Below are positions 44,097 to 52,704 of a stretch of 64,000 nucleotides of DNA, piece by piece; position 1 is the first letter of the stretch; every line of letters begins with the position of its first letter. Location: contig NZ_CP118611.1 of the NCBI RefSeq assembly GCF_028993555.1, positions 2,007,501 to 2,071,500 of the forward strand, given 5' to 3'. The notes under the pieces are model-generated. The model saw nothing but the letters and a program-made list of their open reading frames with translations, did no database searches and was not told where the DNA came from. A program made the position numbers and the translations under genes. The DNA is from Ensifer adhaerens (GTDB lineage: Bacteria > Pseudomonadota > Alphaproteobacteria > Rhizobiales > Rhizobiaceae).

Positions 44097-44996
44097 GTGG
44101 AAATCAAATGGCTTGAAGACTTCCTGGCGCTCGCCAGCACGCTGAACTTCTCCAAGGCGGCGGACGAGCGTCACGTGACCCAATCCGCTTTCAGCCGTCG
44201 CATCCGGCAATTGGAGGCCTGGCTGGGAGCGACGCTCGTCGATCGGGCGACCTATCCTTCGCGCCTCACCGAAGCCGGTGCAAAATTCGTGCCGGTGGCA
44301 CAGGAAACGCTGAAACAGCTTTATCAGGCGCGGCGCAATCTCCAGCAGGAAGAGGGTTCCGACGCCCGTACGATCAAGCTGACGGCGCTACACACGCTCT
44401 CCTTCACCTTCTTTCCGGAGTGGATGAGCCGCGTCAACGCCAAGATCGGGCCACTGTTCTCGAGGCTTCGCCCGGACTCCGGCAGCATGGAGGAGAACCT
44501 CAACTCGCTCGTCGACGGCGAATGCGACTTCCTGCTCACCTACGCCCATACCCAGGTCCCGCACCTGCTCGACCCGCAGGCCTTCGAGCATCGTGTGCTG
44601 GGGCACGAACGCATCCTTCCTGTCTCGGCCGCCAGCAAGACAGGGGCGCCAATGCATCTGCTCGAAGGCGGGGCAAAGCCCTTCCCGCATCTCAGCTACG
44701 AGAAGTCGTCCTTCTTCGGCCAACTCCTCGACGAGCTGGTCAGTCCGAACCTGCCGCCGGCGCAACGGGTGCACGAAGGCAGCATGTCCGTGGGATTGAA
44801 AGCCATGGCCGAAGCCGGCTGGGGCATTGCCTGGGTTCCCGAGAGCCTGATGACGGACGAATTGGCAAGTGGCTCCCTGGTCAGGGCCGCCGAGCCTCGC
44901 TGGGACGTCAGCGTCGAAATCCGCCTCTATCGCGCCAAGGAGAACCGCCGCCCGGTCGTCGGTCGAGTCTGGCAGAGCCTGGAGACCGGGTCCTAA
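44097..44996 (+). CDS. LysR family regulator, YjiE/HypT-like
   Basis: A 299-residue LysR protein with the unusual opening VEIKWLEDFLALASTLNFSKAA and SAFSRRIRQLEAWLG, the pattern of the YjiE/HypT subgroup. The effector domain follows (ERILPVSAASKTGAPM). GTG 44097 is well spaced from CCGGAGTG; GTG 44088 is the other choice. It lies downstream of the D-aminopeptidase gene and its stop overlaps the end of the convergent Imm33-like gene by four bases. Its placement in the middle of the peptidase group makes it the likely local regulator. Confidence 0.88.
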   Translation: MEIKWLEDFLALASTLNFSKAADERHVTQSAFSRRIRQLEAWLGATLVDRATYPSRLTEAGAKFVPVAQETLKQLYQARRNLQQEEGSDARTIKLTALHTLSFTFFPEWMSRVNAKIGPLFSRLRPDSGSMEENLNSLVDGECDFLLTYAHTQVPHLLDPQAFEHRVLGHERILPVSAASKTGAPMHLLEGGAKPFPHLSYEKSSFFGQLLDELVSPNLPPAQRVHEGSMSVGLKAMAEAGWGIAWVPESLMTDELASGSLVRAAEPRWDVSVEIRLYRAKENRRPVVGRVWQSLETGS

Positions 44997-45337
44997 TCAG
45001 GCCGCTTGAGAAGTGTGCCGTCGCACCAGACATCCGCGTGGTGAGGCGCAATCAGAAAGCGCCAGCCCGGAGGCAGAGCGAGATACGGCAGCACAGAAAC
45101 ACAAAGCGTCTGCAGATGATGGGCATGGAGAGGCATGAAGAATTCAGGATCGGCAGATAGTTCTTCCCCTCCCCAGATGTACCAGCCATTCGTTCCGTTC
45201 TCGGGCGGATGACGCAACCCATTGAGCGGCTGTTCGCCCCGCAGTGCGCTGGCGGAAATACCAAGCTTGCAAGACATGTCGGGCGCGTCGAACCCGGCAC
45301 CGTAGCGTCGGCAGACGTCCCGTTGAGCCTGCTTCAT
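44993..45337 (-). CDS. Imm33/DUF2185-like small protein
   Basis: A 114-residue soluble protein with no signal peptide. Key segments are NGLRHPPENGTNGWYIWGGEE, with the conserved W-x-x-G-E core, then FFMPLHAHHL and VLPYLALPPGWRFLIAP. These resemble the Imm33 (DUF2185) group, a domain first noticed as an immunity protein in polymorphic-toxin loci. No toxin gene is nearby. It begins 29 bases after the D-amino-acid aminotransferase gene on the same strand, so it appears to be the last gene of the dmpA-aminotransferase operon. Family assignment is by recollection of motifs; function unknown. Confidence 0.65.
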   Translation of the reverse strand: MKQAQRDVCRRYGAGFDAPDMSCKLGISASALRGEQPLNGLRHPPENGTNGWYIWGGEELSADPEFFMPLHAHHLQTLCVSVLPYLALPPGWRFLIAPHHADVWCDGTLLKRPD

Positions 45338-45366
45338 TTCCCGTTCCAAGGCAGGAGATCCGTCGA

Positions 45367-46233
45367 CTAGATCGCCGTCCGCCGCGCGTGCTCCAGATAG
45401 AGTTCGCGCAGACGCTTGACGATCGGACCCGGTGCACCGGAGCCAACCGGCTTGCCGTCGATCCGAGTGATCGGGGCGACGAAATTCGAGGCGCTGGTCA
45501 GGCAGGCTTCGCGCGCATTCAGCGCCTCGTCGAGCGTGAACGGTCGTTCCTCGAGCGTTAGCCCTTGCTCGCGCGCGAGCGCCAGCGCGGCCAGCCGCGT
45601 GCAGCCGGGCAACGTCACATGGCTGTTGCCGCGCGTGATGATGCGGTTGTCCTCGGTCACGATATAGGCGGTGGAGGACGCGCCTTCGGTAACGAACCCG
45701 TCTTCGATCATCCAGGCTTCGTCGCAGCCTTCGGCCTTGGCGATGCGCTTGGCGATCACCTGCGGCAGCAGGCACACGCTCTTGATATCGCGACGTGCCC
45801 AGCGCTGATCGGGCACGGTCTTCACCGAAAGCCCCTTCTCCGCCGCAGCGACGCTCACCAGCGTCTTTTCCTGGGTGAAGAGCAAAAGCGTCGGCTGGAG
45901 ATCGGCCGAGAACAGGAAGTTCCGGTCTTCGGCACCACGGGTGAGCTGGAGATAGACGATGCCTTCGACAAGGTTGTTGTCTGCCACCAGCCGCTTTTCG
46001 ATGGCGACGATCTCCTCGGTCGACACCGGCAGCGGCACGCCGATTTCGCGCGCCGAACGTTCCAGCCGGGCCATATGCGGCGCGCTGTCGATCAGCTTGC
46101 CTTCAAGAACAGCGGTCACCTCGTAGATGCCGTCGCCGAAGAGAAAGCCGCGATCGAAGATCGACAGGCGCGCCTCGTTCTCCGGCAGAAACGCGCCGTT
46201 GAGATAGACTGTGCGAATGGGCGGCTGGGACAT
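45367..46233 (-). CDS. D-amino-acid aminotransferase (D-alanine transaminase type)
   Basis: A 288-residue fold-type IV PLP enzyme. The opening VYLNGAFLPENEARLSIFDRGFLFGDGIYEV is the D-amino-acid aminotransferase signature; the PLP lysine is K151 in RRDIKSVCLLPQVIAK, and WMIEDGFVTEGASSTAYIV carries the cofactor-phosphate-binding region. It interconverts D-alanine or other D-amino acids and 2-oxo acids in the cytoplasm. Start MSQPPIRTVYL at 46233. Located between dmpA-like and Imm33-like genes on one strand, 73 and 29 bases apart. A branched-chain aminotransferase is less likely given the N-terminal motif. Confidence 0.9.
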   Translation of the reverse strand: MSQPPIRTVYLNGAFLPENEARLSIFDRGFLFGDGIYEVTAVLEGKLIDSAPHMARLERSAREIGVPLPVSTEEIVAIEKRLVADNNLVEGIVYLQLTRGAEDRNFLFSADLQPTLLLFTQEKTLVSVAAAEKGLSVKTVPDQRWARRDIKSVCLLPQVIAKRIAKAEGCDEAWMIEDGFVTEGASSTAYIVTEDNRIITRGNSHVTLPGCTRLAALALAREQGLTLEERPFTLDEALNAREACLTSASNFVAPITRIDGKPVGSGAPGPIVKRLRELYLEHARRTAI

Positions 46234-46306
46234 GTGGGCTCCGTAAAAGTTAGGTTTGGTGTGCAACCGTGGATCGCCGCACCGCTCGCGATCCGCGGTG
46301 CAACGA

Positions 46307-47365
46307 TCACTGTTGGCCGAGGTCGCGAAGCCTTTCGAGCGAAATCGCCTCGACCGTGCTCAGCTTGCCGTTCGCGGCGTTGAAGCCGTGCGTCGTGCGG
46401 GCCATGGTCAGCGAATTGAGGATGGCTTCCTCGGTTGCCTCGATCGCCGCCTCGAAAAGCGGCGACATCAGGTCGTTCGGAACGTCCGGGTAATCCGCGA
46501 TCGCTGACCGCCGTGCCTTGGTGCGGCGAACGGATGGCGCCGTCGAGAAGGCAAGCGCATAGTCTCCGGAGCCGTTGCTGAGTGCTGCTCCCGTACGGGC
46601 GAGGCCACCGAAGGCACGCTCGGCGAGGCGCTTGAGGTTGCGGGCGGAGAGCGGCGCATCGGTCGCGATCACGATGACGATCGATCCATCCCGGTCGTGT
46701 CCCGTCGGCGCATCGTAGGTGCGGCCGCAAACGGTGAGCCGCCCGCCATAATTGGACTGAACCAGCACGCCGAGGGTGAAGATCTCGCCCGCCGTCTTTA
46801 CCCGGCGCGAACTGGTGCCGATGCCGCCCTTGAGGCCGAAGGCAACCGTTCCGGTTCCGGCCCCGACCGCGCCCTCCTCGACAGGGCCGGTCTTGGCGGA
46901 CACGAGGGCCGCGCCAATTTCCTCGATCGTCGGCCGGCCCGCACGGATATCATTCAGGCGGGAATCATTGGTCTCGCCGACGACCGCGTTCAGCGACACG
47001 ACCTTCTCGTTGCCGGGCACAGCCAGCGTCCAGCGGTTGATCGCCTCGATGGCGCGTCCCGTCGCCAGCGTATTGGTAAGGACCACGGGCGTCTCCAACT
47101 CGCCCAGTTCCTCGATCTGAGTGGATCCAGCGAACTTTCCGAAGCCGTTGAGCACGGCGAGTGCTGCCGGCACCTTGTCCTGAAAGAGGTTGCCGCCGTG
47201 CGGCAGGATGGCGGTCGCGCCGGTACGGATGCGGTCCCCCTCGACCACGGTGACATGGCCGACCGCGACGCCCTCGACATCGGTGATCGCATTCAACGGG
47301 CCGGTCTCGCAGGTGCCCGGCTGAAAACCGATGTCACGAAGGCGCAAGCATTTGATATTCGTCAT
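46307..47365 (-). CDS. P1 family aminopeptidase, DmpA type (L-aminopeptidase/D-esterase)
   Basis: A 352-residue S58/P1 Ntn-type hydrolase. Conserved elements are ITDVEGVAVGHVTV, VVLTNTLATGRAIEAINRW, VVGETNDSRLNDI and GAVGAGTGTVAFGLKGGIGTSSR. The self-cleavage point that releases the nucleophile is predicted at G265/S266 in SNGSGDYALAF. DmpA-type enzymes release N-terminal L-residues from peptides and also act on D-alanine amides and esters, or on beta-peptides. It is the first gene of the operon with the D-amino-acid aminotransferase. Its promoter faces a stub of an amino-acid permease gene. Confidence 0.92.
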   Translation of the reverse strand: MTNIKCLRLRDIGFQPGTCETGPLNAITDVEGVAVGHVTVVEGDRIRTGATAILPHGGNLFQDKVPAALAVLNGFGKFAGSTQIEELGELETPVVLTNTLATGRAIEAINRWTLAVPGNEKVVSLNAVVGETNDSRLNDIRAGRPTIEEIGAALVSAKTGPVEEGAVGAGTGTVAFGLKGGIGTSSRRVKTAGEIFTLGVLVQSNYGGRLTVCGRTYDAPTGHDRDGSIVIVIATDAPLSARNLKRLAERAFGGLARTGAALSNGSGDYALAFSTAPSVRRTKARRSAIADYPDVPNDLMSPLFEAAIEATEEAILNSLTMARTTHGFNAANGKLSTVEAISLERLRDLGQQ

Positions 47366-47567
47366 TTTTCTGTCGTTTTCCCTGCCAACAGACCCGATAG
47401 CGAAGCAGTCATTTCGTCGCAGGGGACCCTACCTTCATCGGCGGCAAAACGGCATCGCAAAAATGGAATAGTTTCATGAGAAGCCTGCAACGCGGGCGAT
47501 CGCAGCGCGTCTCCATCAAAAACAGCTCATAAGTTCGCCTCGTCTTTGGCAAGGGAGCCCCCGATCC

Positions 47568-47690
47568 ATGACGAAGCCGCTTGATGCAACCTCAGTGAGG
47601 CCTCACCAGACAACGTCCGAAGTGACTGCACGGCCGAGCCTCGGGATCTGGGCCTGCTCGGCGCTCGTCGTCGGCAACATCATGGCGCAA
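47568..47690 (+). pseudogene. N-terminal remnant of an APC-superfamily amino-acid permease
   Basis: The frame from ATG 47568, with the good ribosome site AAGGGAG ten bases upstream, encodes a hydrophilic leader followed by SLGIWACSALVVGNIM, which is the first helix of APC-type amino-acid permeases (usual continuation G-x-G-x-F). After about 47688 the encoded sequence stops resembling any permease and runs antisense through the neighbouring AraC gene. I infer that the rest of the gene was lost by deletion or replaced when the AraC/MFS pair arrived. It is divergent from the dmpA-type gene and may have been its uptake partner. Confidence 0.6.
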
Positions 47691-47735
47691 GGGCTGATCT
47701 CTCCGTCAAGTTCTGAGGCGCTGGCGCCGCGCAGT

Positions 47736-48674
47736 TCACGACGCGATCTGCTCGGGAGCCGATGTCAGGCTGCGCGAATGGCTGGGCGGCGCGCCCATGA
47801 TCTTGCGGAAGGCGCGGCTGAACGACGCCTCGGAATCGTAGCCGAGGCGGTTCGCCACATGGGCGACGCGCTTTCCTTCCCGCAGCCACTGATGCGCCTG
47901 GTGCATGCGCATGCGCGCCACGTAGCGGGCCGGCGTTTCACCGACGGTATCAGCGAAACGCTGGGCAAAGCCCGAGCGCGACGCGCCCATGAGCTTGGCG
48001 AGTTCGGGGACTGTCCAGTCCTTCGTCGGGTCGAGGTGAATGGCCGCAAGAACCCGGCCCACTTCCGGATGACGCACGGCCGCCAGCCAGCCGGTCGCCG
48101 TACCGCAGCCGTGCTCCACCCAGGCGCGGATGATCGTCGCCGTCAGGACATCGGCGAGCCGCGCCAGGATGCCGCCGGAGCCGACGCGCTGCATCGCCGC
48201 CTCGCGCGTCATGGTATCGAGCAGCGACGGGATCGACGGTTCGCTGGAGGCGAGATCGCTGGTGCGCATCACCGACGGCATCAGTTGCAGCAGCGGATGC
48301 AGCCGGTCGACGTTGAACTGCATGACCGCGAAAAACAGAAGGTTCTGGCTGTCCGAATTGGGGCACTGCACATCGACGATACCGTCGCACAGCTGCCGTT
48401 TCGGCAGGTCGCGGATCGAGATCGTCGGCAGACCCGGCTTGCTGGCGAGCACATGCGCGTCGCCGCGCGGCAGCAGCACCGCATCTCCCGGCGCCAGCTC
48501 CGTCCATGTGCCGTCGGGCATCTGAAGATGGGCCGAGCCGGACGCAAGAAAATGAAATCGCGCAGGCTCCTGTTCTGGGTAGGAGGTCGCCCATGGCGCA
48601 CACGGCTGGCAGCGCCCATATTCAACACCGTCGAGTCTGAGGCCGCGCAGGATCTCGGTTAGCGCATCACTCAT
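47736..48674 (-). CDS. AraC family regulator with N-terminal cupin
   Basis: A 312-residue AraC protein of the cupin_6 subgroup. The N-terminal half has FHFLASGSAHLQMPDG and APGDAVLLPRGDAHVLAS; the C-terminal double helix-turn-helix reads WTVPELAKLMGASRSGFAQRF and HQWLREGKRVAHVANRLGYDSEASFSRAFRKIMG. Start MSDALTEILRG at 48674 follows GGTGAGATATAGA. Divergent from an MFS exporter gene, a standard regulator-efflux pair. Its stop lies about 45 bases from the point where the permease remnant loses homology. Confidence 0.92.
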   Translation of the reverse strand: MSDALTEILRGLRLDGVEYGRCQPCAPWATSYPEQEPARFHFLASGSAHLQMPDGTWTELAPGDAVLLPRGDAHVLASKPGLPTISIRDLPKRQLCDGIVDVQCPNSDSQNLLFFAVMQFNVDRLHPLLQLMPSVMRTSDLASSEPSIPSLLDTMTREAAMQRVGSGGILARLADVLTATIIRAWVEHGCGTATGWLAAVRHPEVGRVLAAIHLDPTKDWTVPELAKLMGASRSGFAQRFADTVGETPARYVARMRMHQAHQWLREGKRVAHVANRLGYDSEASFSRAFRKIMGAPPSHSRSLTSAPEQIAS

Positions 48675-48781
48675 TCTATATCTCACCTTTGGACGAACGG
48701 CATAGTGTTTTGGATTTTCTAGCATAGAAACTCCAGATGGCCATGCATATTTTCATCCCAATCATAATGGAGATGAAAGTC

Positions 48782-49984
48782 ATGGATGGTATTGTCGCCA
48801 AGCCTACGGGACAGGCGGATGAACGCGAAAAGCCCCTGTGGGCGGCCGTCGTTTCCCTGTCGCTCGGGGTCTTCGGCTTGGTCACGGCGGAGTTTCTGCC
48901 GGCCAGTCTGCTGACGCCAATGTCTGCCGACCTCGGTGTAACGGTCGGCGCTGCCGGCCAGTCGGTCACCACAACCGCCGTGGTCGCTGCTATCGCGGGC
49001 CCGGCGATCGTCGTCTACACCGGACGCTTCGACCGTCGGAACGTCCTTCTTACGCTGACAGCTCTTCTCGTGATTTCGAGCCTGATCGCCGGCTTCGCCT
49101 CGAGCCTGCCGATGCTACTGGTCGCGCGCTTCCTGCTCGGCATCGGTCTCGGCGGTTTCTGGGCCCTGTCGCTGGCGCTCGCCATGCGCCTCGTTCCCGG
49201 CCGGCTGATGCCCCGCGCCATGGCGATCATCATGTCGGGTGTGTCGATCGCGACCGTTTGCGCGGCCCCGGTCGGCGCCTGGATCGGTGCTACGCTCGGC
49301 TGGCGTTACGCCTTCCTGCTTGCCGCCGCCGTCGGTATCGTCACCTTCATCGTCCAGGCGCTGACGGTTCCGCGCCTTCCGCCGGTCGGAACGACGGGCC
49401 TCAACACGATCCTCAACGTGCTGAAGCGTCCGGCCATCCGGCTCGGCCTCGCAACCATCCTGCTCGTCGTCACCGGCCACTTCGCCGGCTTTACCTATGT
49501 TCGCCCGTTCCTTGAACAGGTACCGCAGTTCGGGGTCGAAGCGATCACCGCGATCCTGCTCGCCTTCGGCATTGGCGGCTTCTTCGGCAACATTGCCGGC
49601 GGCTTTCTCGCCGAGCGCAGCACCCGGCTGTCCATGATGTCGGCCGCAGCCGGCGTCGCCGCCACCACCCTGATCCTGGCGCTTGCCGGCGCACTGCCGG
49701 CCGTCGCCATCGTTGCCACGGCGGCATGGGGCTTTGCCTTCGGTGCGCTTCCCGTCAGCGTCCAGTCGTTCTTAAGCCGTGCGGCCGGTGACGAGGCCGA
49801 AGGTGCAGGTGCGGCGACGCTCACGACCTTCCAGATCGCCATTTCCACCGGCGCGATCCTCGGTGGCCTGCTCGTCGAGTTGCAGGGGCCGGCCGGCGTC
49901 TTCCTCTTCGCCGCAGTCGCAGCAATGCTCGGCACGTCGCTCGTATCGGTCTACCGTGAGCGAGCCCTCCAGCCCGCCGAGTAA
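48782..49984 (+). CDS. MFS transporter, drug/nucleoside efflux type
   Basis: A 400-residue 12-helix major-facilitator protein. The first helix VFGLVTAEFLPASLLTPM (E in TAEF/LP) and GRFDRRNVLLTLTALLV (motif A loop) place it in the DHA1 group near NepI/YdhP, and LGIGLGGFWALSLALAMRL is typical of that subgroup. ATG 48782 is well spaced from GGAG; upstream ATGs at 48737 and 48773 are less likely. Controlled presumably by the divergent AraC gene. Substrate unknown. Confidence 0.9.
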   Translation: MDGIVAKPTGQADEREKPLWAAVVSLSLGVFGLVTAEFLPASLLTPMSADLGVTVGAAGQSVTTTAVVAAIAGPAIVVYTGRFDRRNVLLTLTALLVISSLIAGFASSLPMLLVARFLLGIGLGGFWALSLALAMRLVPGRLMPRAMAIIMSGVSIATVCAAPVGAWIGATLGWRYAFLLAAAVGIVTFIVQALTVPRLPPVGTTGLNTILNVLKRPAIRLGLATILLVVTGHFAGFTYVRPFLEQVPQFGVEAITAILLAFGIGGFFGNIAGGFLAERSTRLSMMSAAAGVAATTLILALAGALPAVAIVATAAWGFAFGALPVSVQSFLSRAAGDEAEGAGAATLTTFQIAISTGAILGGLLVELQGPAGVFLFAAVAAMLGTSLVSVYRERALQPAE

Positions 49985-50174
49985 CGACCCGAGATCGGTG
50001 TGGGAGTGGCAACTCGCATCTGCCTGTCGGGCTCGAACGGGTCCGGCAGGCAAAGGTCTCCAAGCAGCGCAGCCACGGGCGATGTCTGGCGACAAGGGCT
50101 GCGACGAGCCGTACGCCGAGCAGCATGAGGTTCTGCCTAGGATAGGACCGTCGCCGCTGCCCATGTCCCGAAGA

Positions 50175-51314
50175 TCAATTCCCCGGAAGTCTCCGCTCCT
50201 TCCAGGTTGCCTTCGGCACTTGGCCACCGATAGCGATGCTGAAGGAGGTCACTTCCGTCGCTTCTTCGTTGACGACACATTTGAAATCGACGTCGTACCA
50301 ATTCGACTTGTTCTGATAGGCACCGCCGCTGGCGTCCATCCGGTTCTTGGAGATGAAGCCGCCTCTCGGCCCGAAAGGTACCAGCCCTTCCGGCGGGGTA
50401 TCCGGTCGTTGGCTGCGGATCTGTTCGAGCGCCTCGAGATTGCAGAGTTGCAGAATGCGCCTCTTGACCGGCAGGTTGGTCAGCGCCTGCTTCACGCGAG
50501 GGTCGGCAATCGACTTTGCCGAGTAAAGTTCTTTTGCTTCGGTCATCTTGCTCGGAACCGGCTTGAGTTCAACCTTCGCTGCGGCATCGGCCAGCTTCGC
50601 CGTTGCAGCCTTCTGTTCCGATTTGACCGTCTGCTCTTTGGCTTCAGGTACTTTTTTTGGCTCAGGCTTGGCGTCGGCCACTGCCGCCGCCGCTTTTTCA
50701 TCCGCCTTCTGCGTGGCATTTTCAGGTGACTTTGCGGGCACGGCCAGAGTCGACAGGGGTTTCGGCTCCTTCACCGGTTCTTTTTTCTCCGCCGTGGGCA
50801 CCTTTGCCGGCAGGTCCGCAGGCTTTGCCTTCTCGTCCACGGCCTTTGCCGGCTCGGACGGCTCGGTCTTTTTCTCCGTGTCCCGCGCCGCGGGCGGCAG
50901 CTCGGCCTCCTTGTTGTCCTGCTTGGTCTTGGCCATGGCGGAGGCGAAGGACTGCGGCAGCTGCTGCGCCGGCTTGGGTTCCGGTTTCGGATCTGCCTTC
51001 GGCTGGGGCTGGGGCTTGGGCTGGGGCTTGGGTTTGGGCTGCGGTTTTGGCTGTTCGGCCTTCTTCTCTTCGCCTTTTTTCGGCCCTGCCTTCTTCTGCT
51101 CCGCCTGTTTTTGCTCGGCCTTCTTTTCCTCCTTCGCCTCTGCAGGCGGCGGAACGAGCTCGACATTGACCGTCTGCTCCTGCGGCGGCTTTGGCAGTTC
51201 CAGCGGCAGATCGAACAGCAGGAAAAAGGCGACGACGAGATGCAGGGCGACCGACACCGGCGCGCCCCATCCCAACCGTTCCCGCCATTTTCCCGCAGAG
51301 AGTTGCATCGCCAA
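50175..51314 (-). CDS. DUF930 domain protein with TonB-like N-terminus
   Basis: A 379-residue protein. One membrane helix (about residues 18-36, VSVALHLVVAFFLLFDL) is followed by PKPPQEQTVNVELVPPP, as in TonB/TolA proteins, then about 200 residues of Lys/Glu/Ala/Pro-rich low-complexity sequence, including a run of PKPQPKPKPQPKPQ-type repeats near 90-115. A C-terminal DUF930 domain (about 270-379) contains RRILQLCNLEALEQIRSQRP and NKSNWYDVDFKCVV. The layout suggests an inner-membrane anchor and a periplasm-spanning linker carrying a globular domain. No exbB/exbD genes are close. Function unknown. Confidence 0.85.
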   Translation of the reverse strand: MAMQLSAGKWRERLGWGAPVSVALHLVVAFFLLFDLPLELPKPPQEQTVNVELVPPPAEAKEEKKAEQKQAEQKKAGPKKGEEKKAEQPKPQPKPKPQPKPQPQPKADPKPEPKPAQQLPQSFASAMAKTKQDNKEAELPPAARDTEKKTEPSEPAKAVDEKAKPADLPAKVPTAEKKEPVKEPKPLSTLAVPAKSPENATQKADEKAAAAVADAKPEPKKVPEAKEQTVKSEQKAATAKLADAAAKVELKPVPSKMTEAKELYSAKSIADPRVKQALTNLPVKRRILQLCNLEALEQIRSQRPDTPPEGLVPFGPRGGFISKNRMDASGGAYQNKSNWYDVDFKCVVNEEATEVTSFSIAIGGQVPKATWKERRLPGN

Positions 51315-51652
51315 GGAGATAACCCAACAGACGCGCGGAACCTAGGAACTTCCGCCGAACTCAACAAGAGGCAAGCCTACAAGTACGATCGGCTTTTGGA
51401 GAGCCCGTGCCGCTCTCGGTCAGGACCGGTGCAACCCGGCGGCGTGTCGGGTCGCCGTGCTTCGAACCAACCAACTGCTTGTCAAAAACGTTCCCGGCAA
51501 AAACGAGGCGGCGAAATCTGTTTCGGGCAACGCGTCAATTTTGCACAAAAATACCTATTATATAATTTCTATAGATTTAATTATTTCAGTACGCAGCGGG
51601 CACTTCCGCCGTGCATGCGCAGTGACGTTCTTTTGTGGCTTTGGGGGCCTTC
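51315..51652. promoter_or_regulatory. AT-rich promoter region of the amino-acid importer
   Basis: A 338-base gap without a supported gene. The stretch 51535-51600 is strikingly AT-rich for this GC-rich DNA and contains a perfect TATAAT at 51561-51566 about 90 bases before the binding-protein start. A TTGCAC hexamer at 51541 is only 14 bases away, too close for a standard -35, so the promoter may depend on an activator. No hairpin or repeat was recognised. Confidence 0.5.
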
Positions 51653-52696
51653 ATGCAGCGAAATTCCAATCACCGAAAACTTTTCACCAAAGCCTTTGCC
51701 GCAACGGCAGCGCTGGCGGCTGGCCTGATCGCCACGTCAGCGCTCGCCGGCGAAACGCTCGACAAGATCAAGGCGCGCGGCGTCATCAAGGTCGGCGTCG
51801 GCACCACGCCGGGTTTCTTCTCGCCCGATAGCAGCGGTCGCTGGCAGGGCTTCTTCGTCGATTTCGGCCGCGCCATCGCGATCACCGTCTTCAACGATGC
51901 CGAAAAGGTGGAATTCACCAACTCCTCGCCGCAGCAGCGCCTGCCGGCGCTGCAATCGGGCGAGTTCGACATCCTGCTTTCGGGCGTGACCCAGACGGTG
52001 AGCCGCGCCTTCAAGCTCGGCTTCCACTTCGGTCCCGTCGTCTTCTACGACGGCCAAGGCCTGCTGGTGCGCAAGGATCTCGGCGTCAGCAAGGGCGAGG
52101 AACTGGACGGCGCGACGATCGGCGTCCAGAGCGGCACGACGGGCGAGCTCAACATCGCCGACTTCTTCCGCAAGACCGGCAAGGCCTTTACGCCGGTCAC
52201 GATCGAAGAAACCGGCGAGTTCCTGAAGGCGCTCGATTCAGGCCGCGTCGACGCGCTCACCCAGGACGCCACCGACCTTGCCGCCAAGCGCACCCAGCTC
52301 TCGAAACCCGACGACTACGTGCTTCTGCCGGAGCGCCTGTCGAAGGAACCGCTGGCACCGGCCATCCGCGCCGGTGACGACCAGTGGCTCGAAATCGTCA
52401 ACTGGACCGTCTATGCGACGATCCAGGCCGAAGAATTCGGCATCACCAAGGAGAATGTCGACACGTTCCTGAAGAGCGAGGATCCGGCGATCAAGCGCTT
52501 CCTCGGCGTCGACCCGTCGCTCGGCGAAGCCATCGGCCTTGACCCGAAGTTCGCCTACAACATCGTCAAGGCCGTCGGCAATTACGGCGAGATCTTCGAG
52601 CGCAACGTCGGCAAGGGCACGGCGCTCAACTTCGAGCGCGGCTACAACCAGCCCTGGACCGCGGGCGGCCTGCTCTATTCGCCGCCGTTCCGCTGA
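51653..52696 (+). CDS. General amino-acid ABC transporter binding protein, AapJ-like
   Basis: A 347-residue periplasmic family 3 binding protein. Signal peptide about 1-32 ending SALA. The mature part begins GETLDKIKARGVIKVGVGTTPGFF and has SGEFDILLSGVTQTVSRA, GVQSGTTGELNIADFF and LPERLSKEPLAPAIRAGD, together with AVGNYGEIFERNVGKG near the end, which is the AapJ/BztA subgroup pattern. ATG 51653 follows GGGGGCCTTC. It should deliver L-amino acids to the two permeases encoded next. No ATPase gene follows in this cluster. Confidence 0.9.
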   Translation: MQRNSNHRKLFTKAFAATAALAAGLIATSALAGETLDKIKARGVIKVGVGTTPGFFSPDSSGRWQGFFVDFGRAIAITVFNDAEKVEFTNSSPQQRLPALQSGEFDILLSGVTQTVSRAFKLGFHFGPVVFYDGQGLLVRKDLGVSKGEELDGATIGVQSGTTGELNIADFFRKTGKAFTPVTIEETGEFLKALDSGRVDALTQDATDLAAKRTQLSKPDDYVLLPERLSKEPLAPAIRAGDDQWLEIVNWTVYATIQAEEFGITKENVDTFLKSEDPAIKRFLGVDPSLGEAIGLDPKFAYNIVKAVGNYGEIFERNVGKGTALNFERGYNQPWTAGGLLYSPPFR

Positions 52697-52704
52697 GCGG
52701 GTTC

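Noticed and set aside
47568..48662. 364-residue plus-strand frame starting with the permease stub
   Set aside because: Only the first 40 codons resemble a permease; the rest is antisense to the AraC gene.
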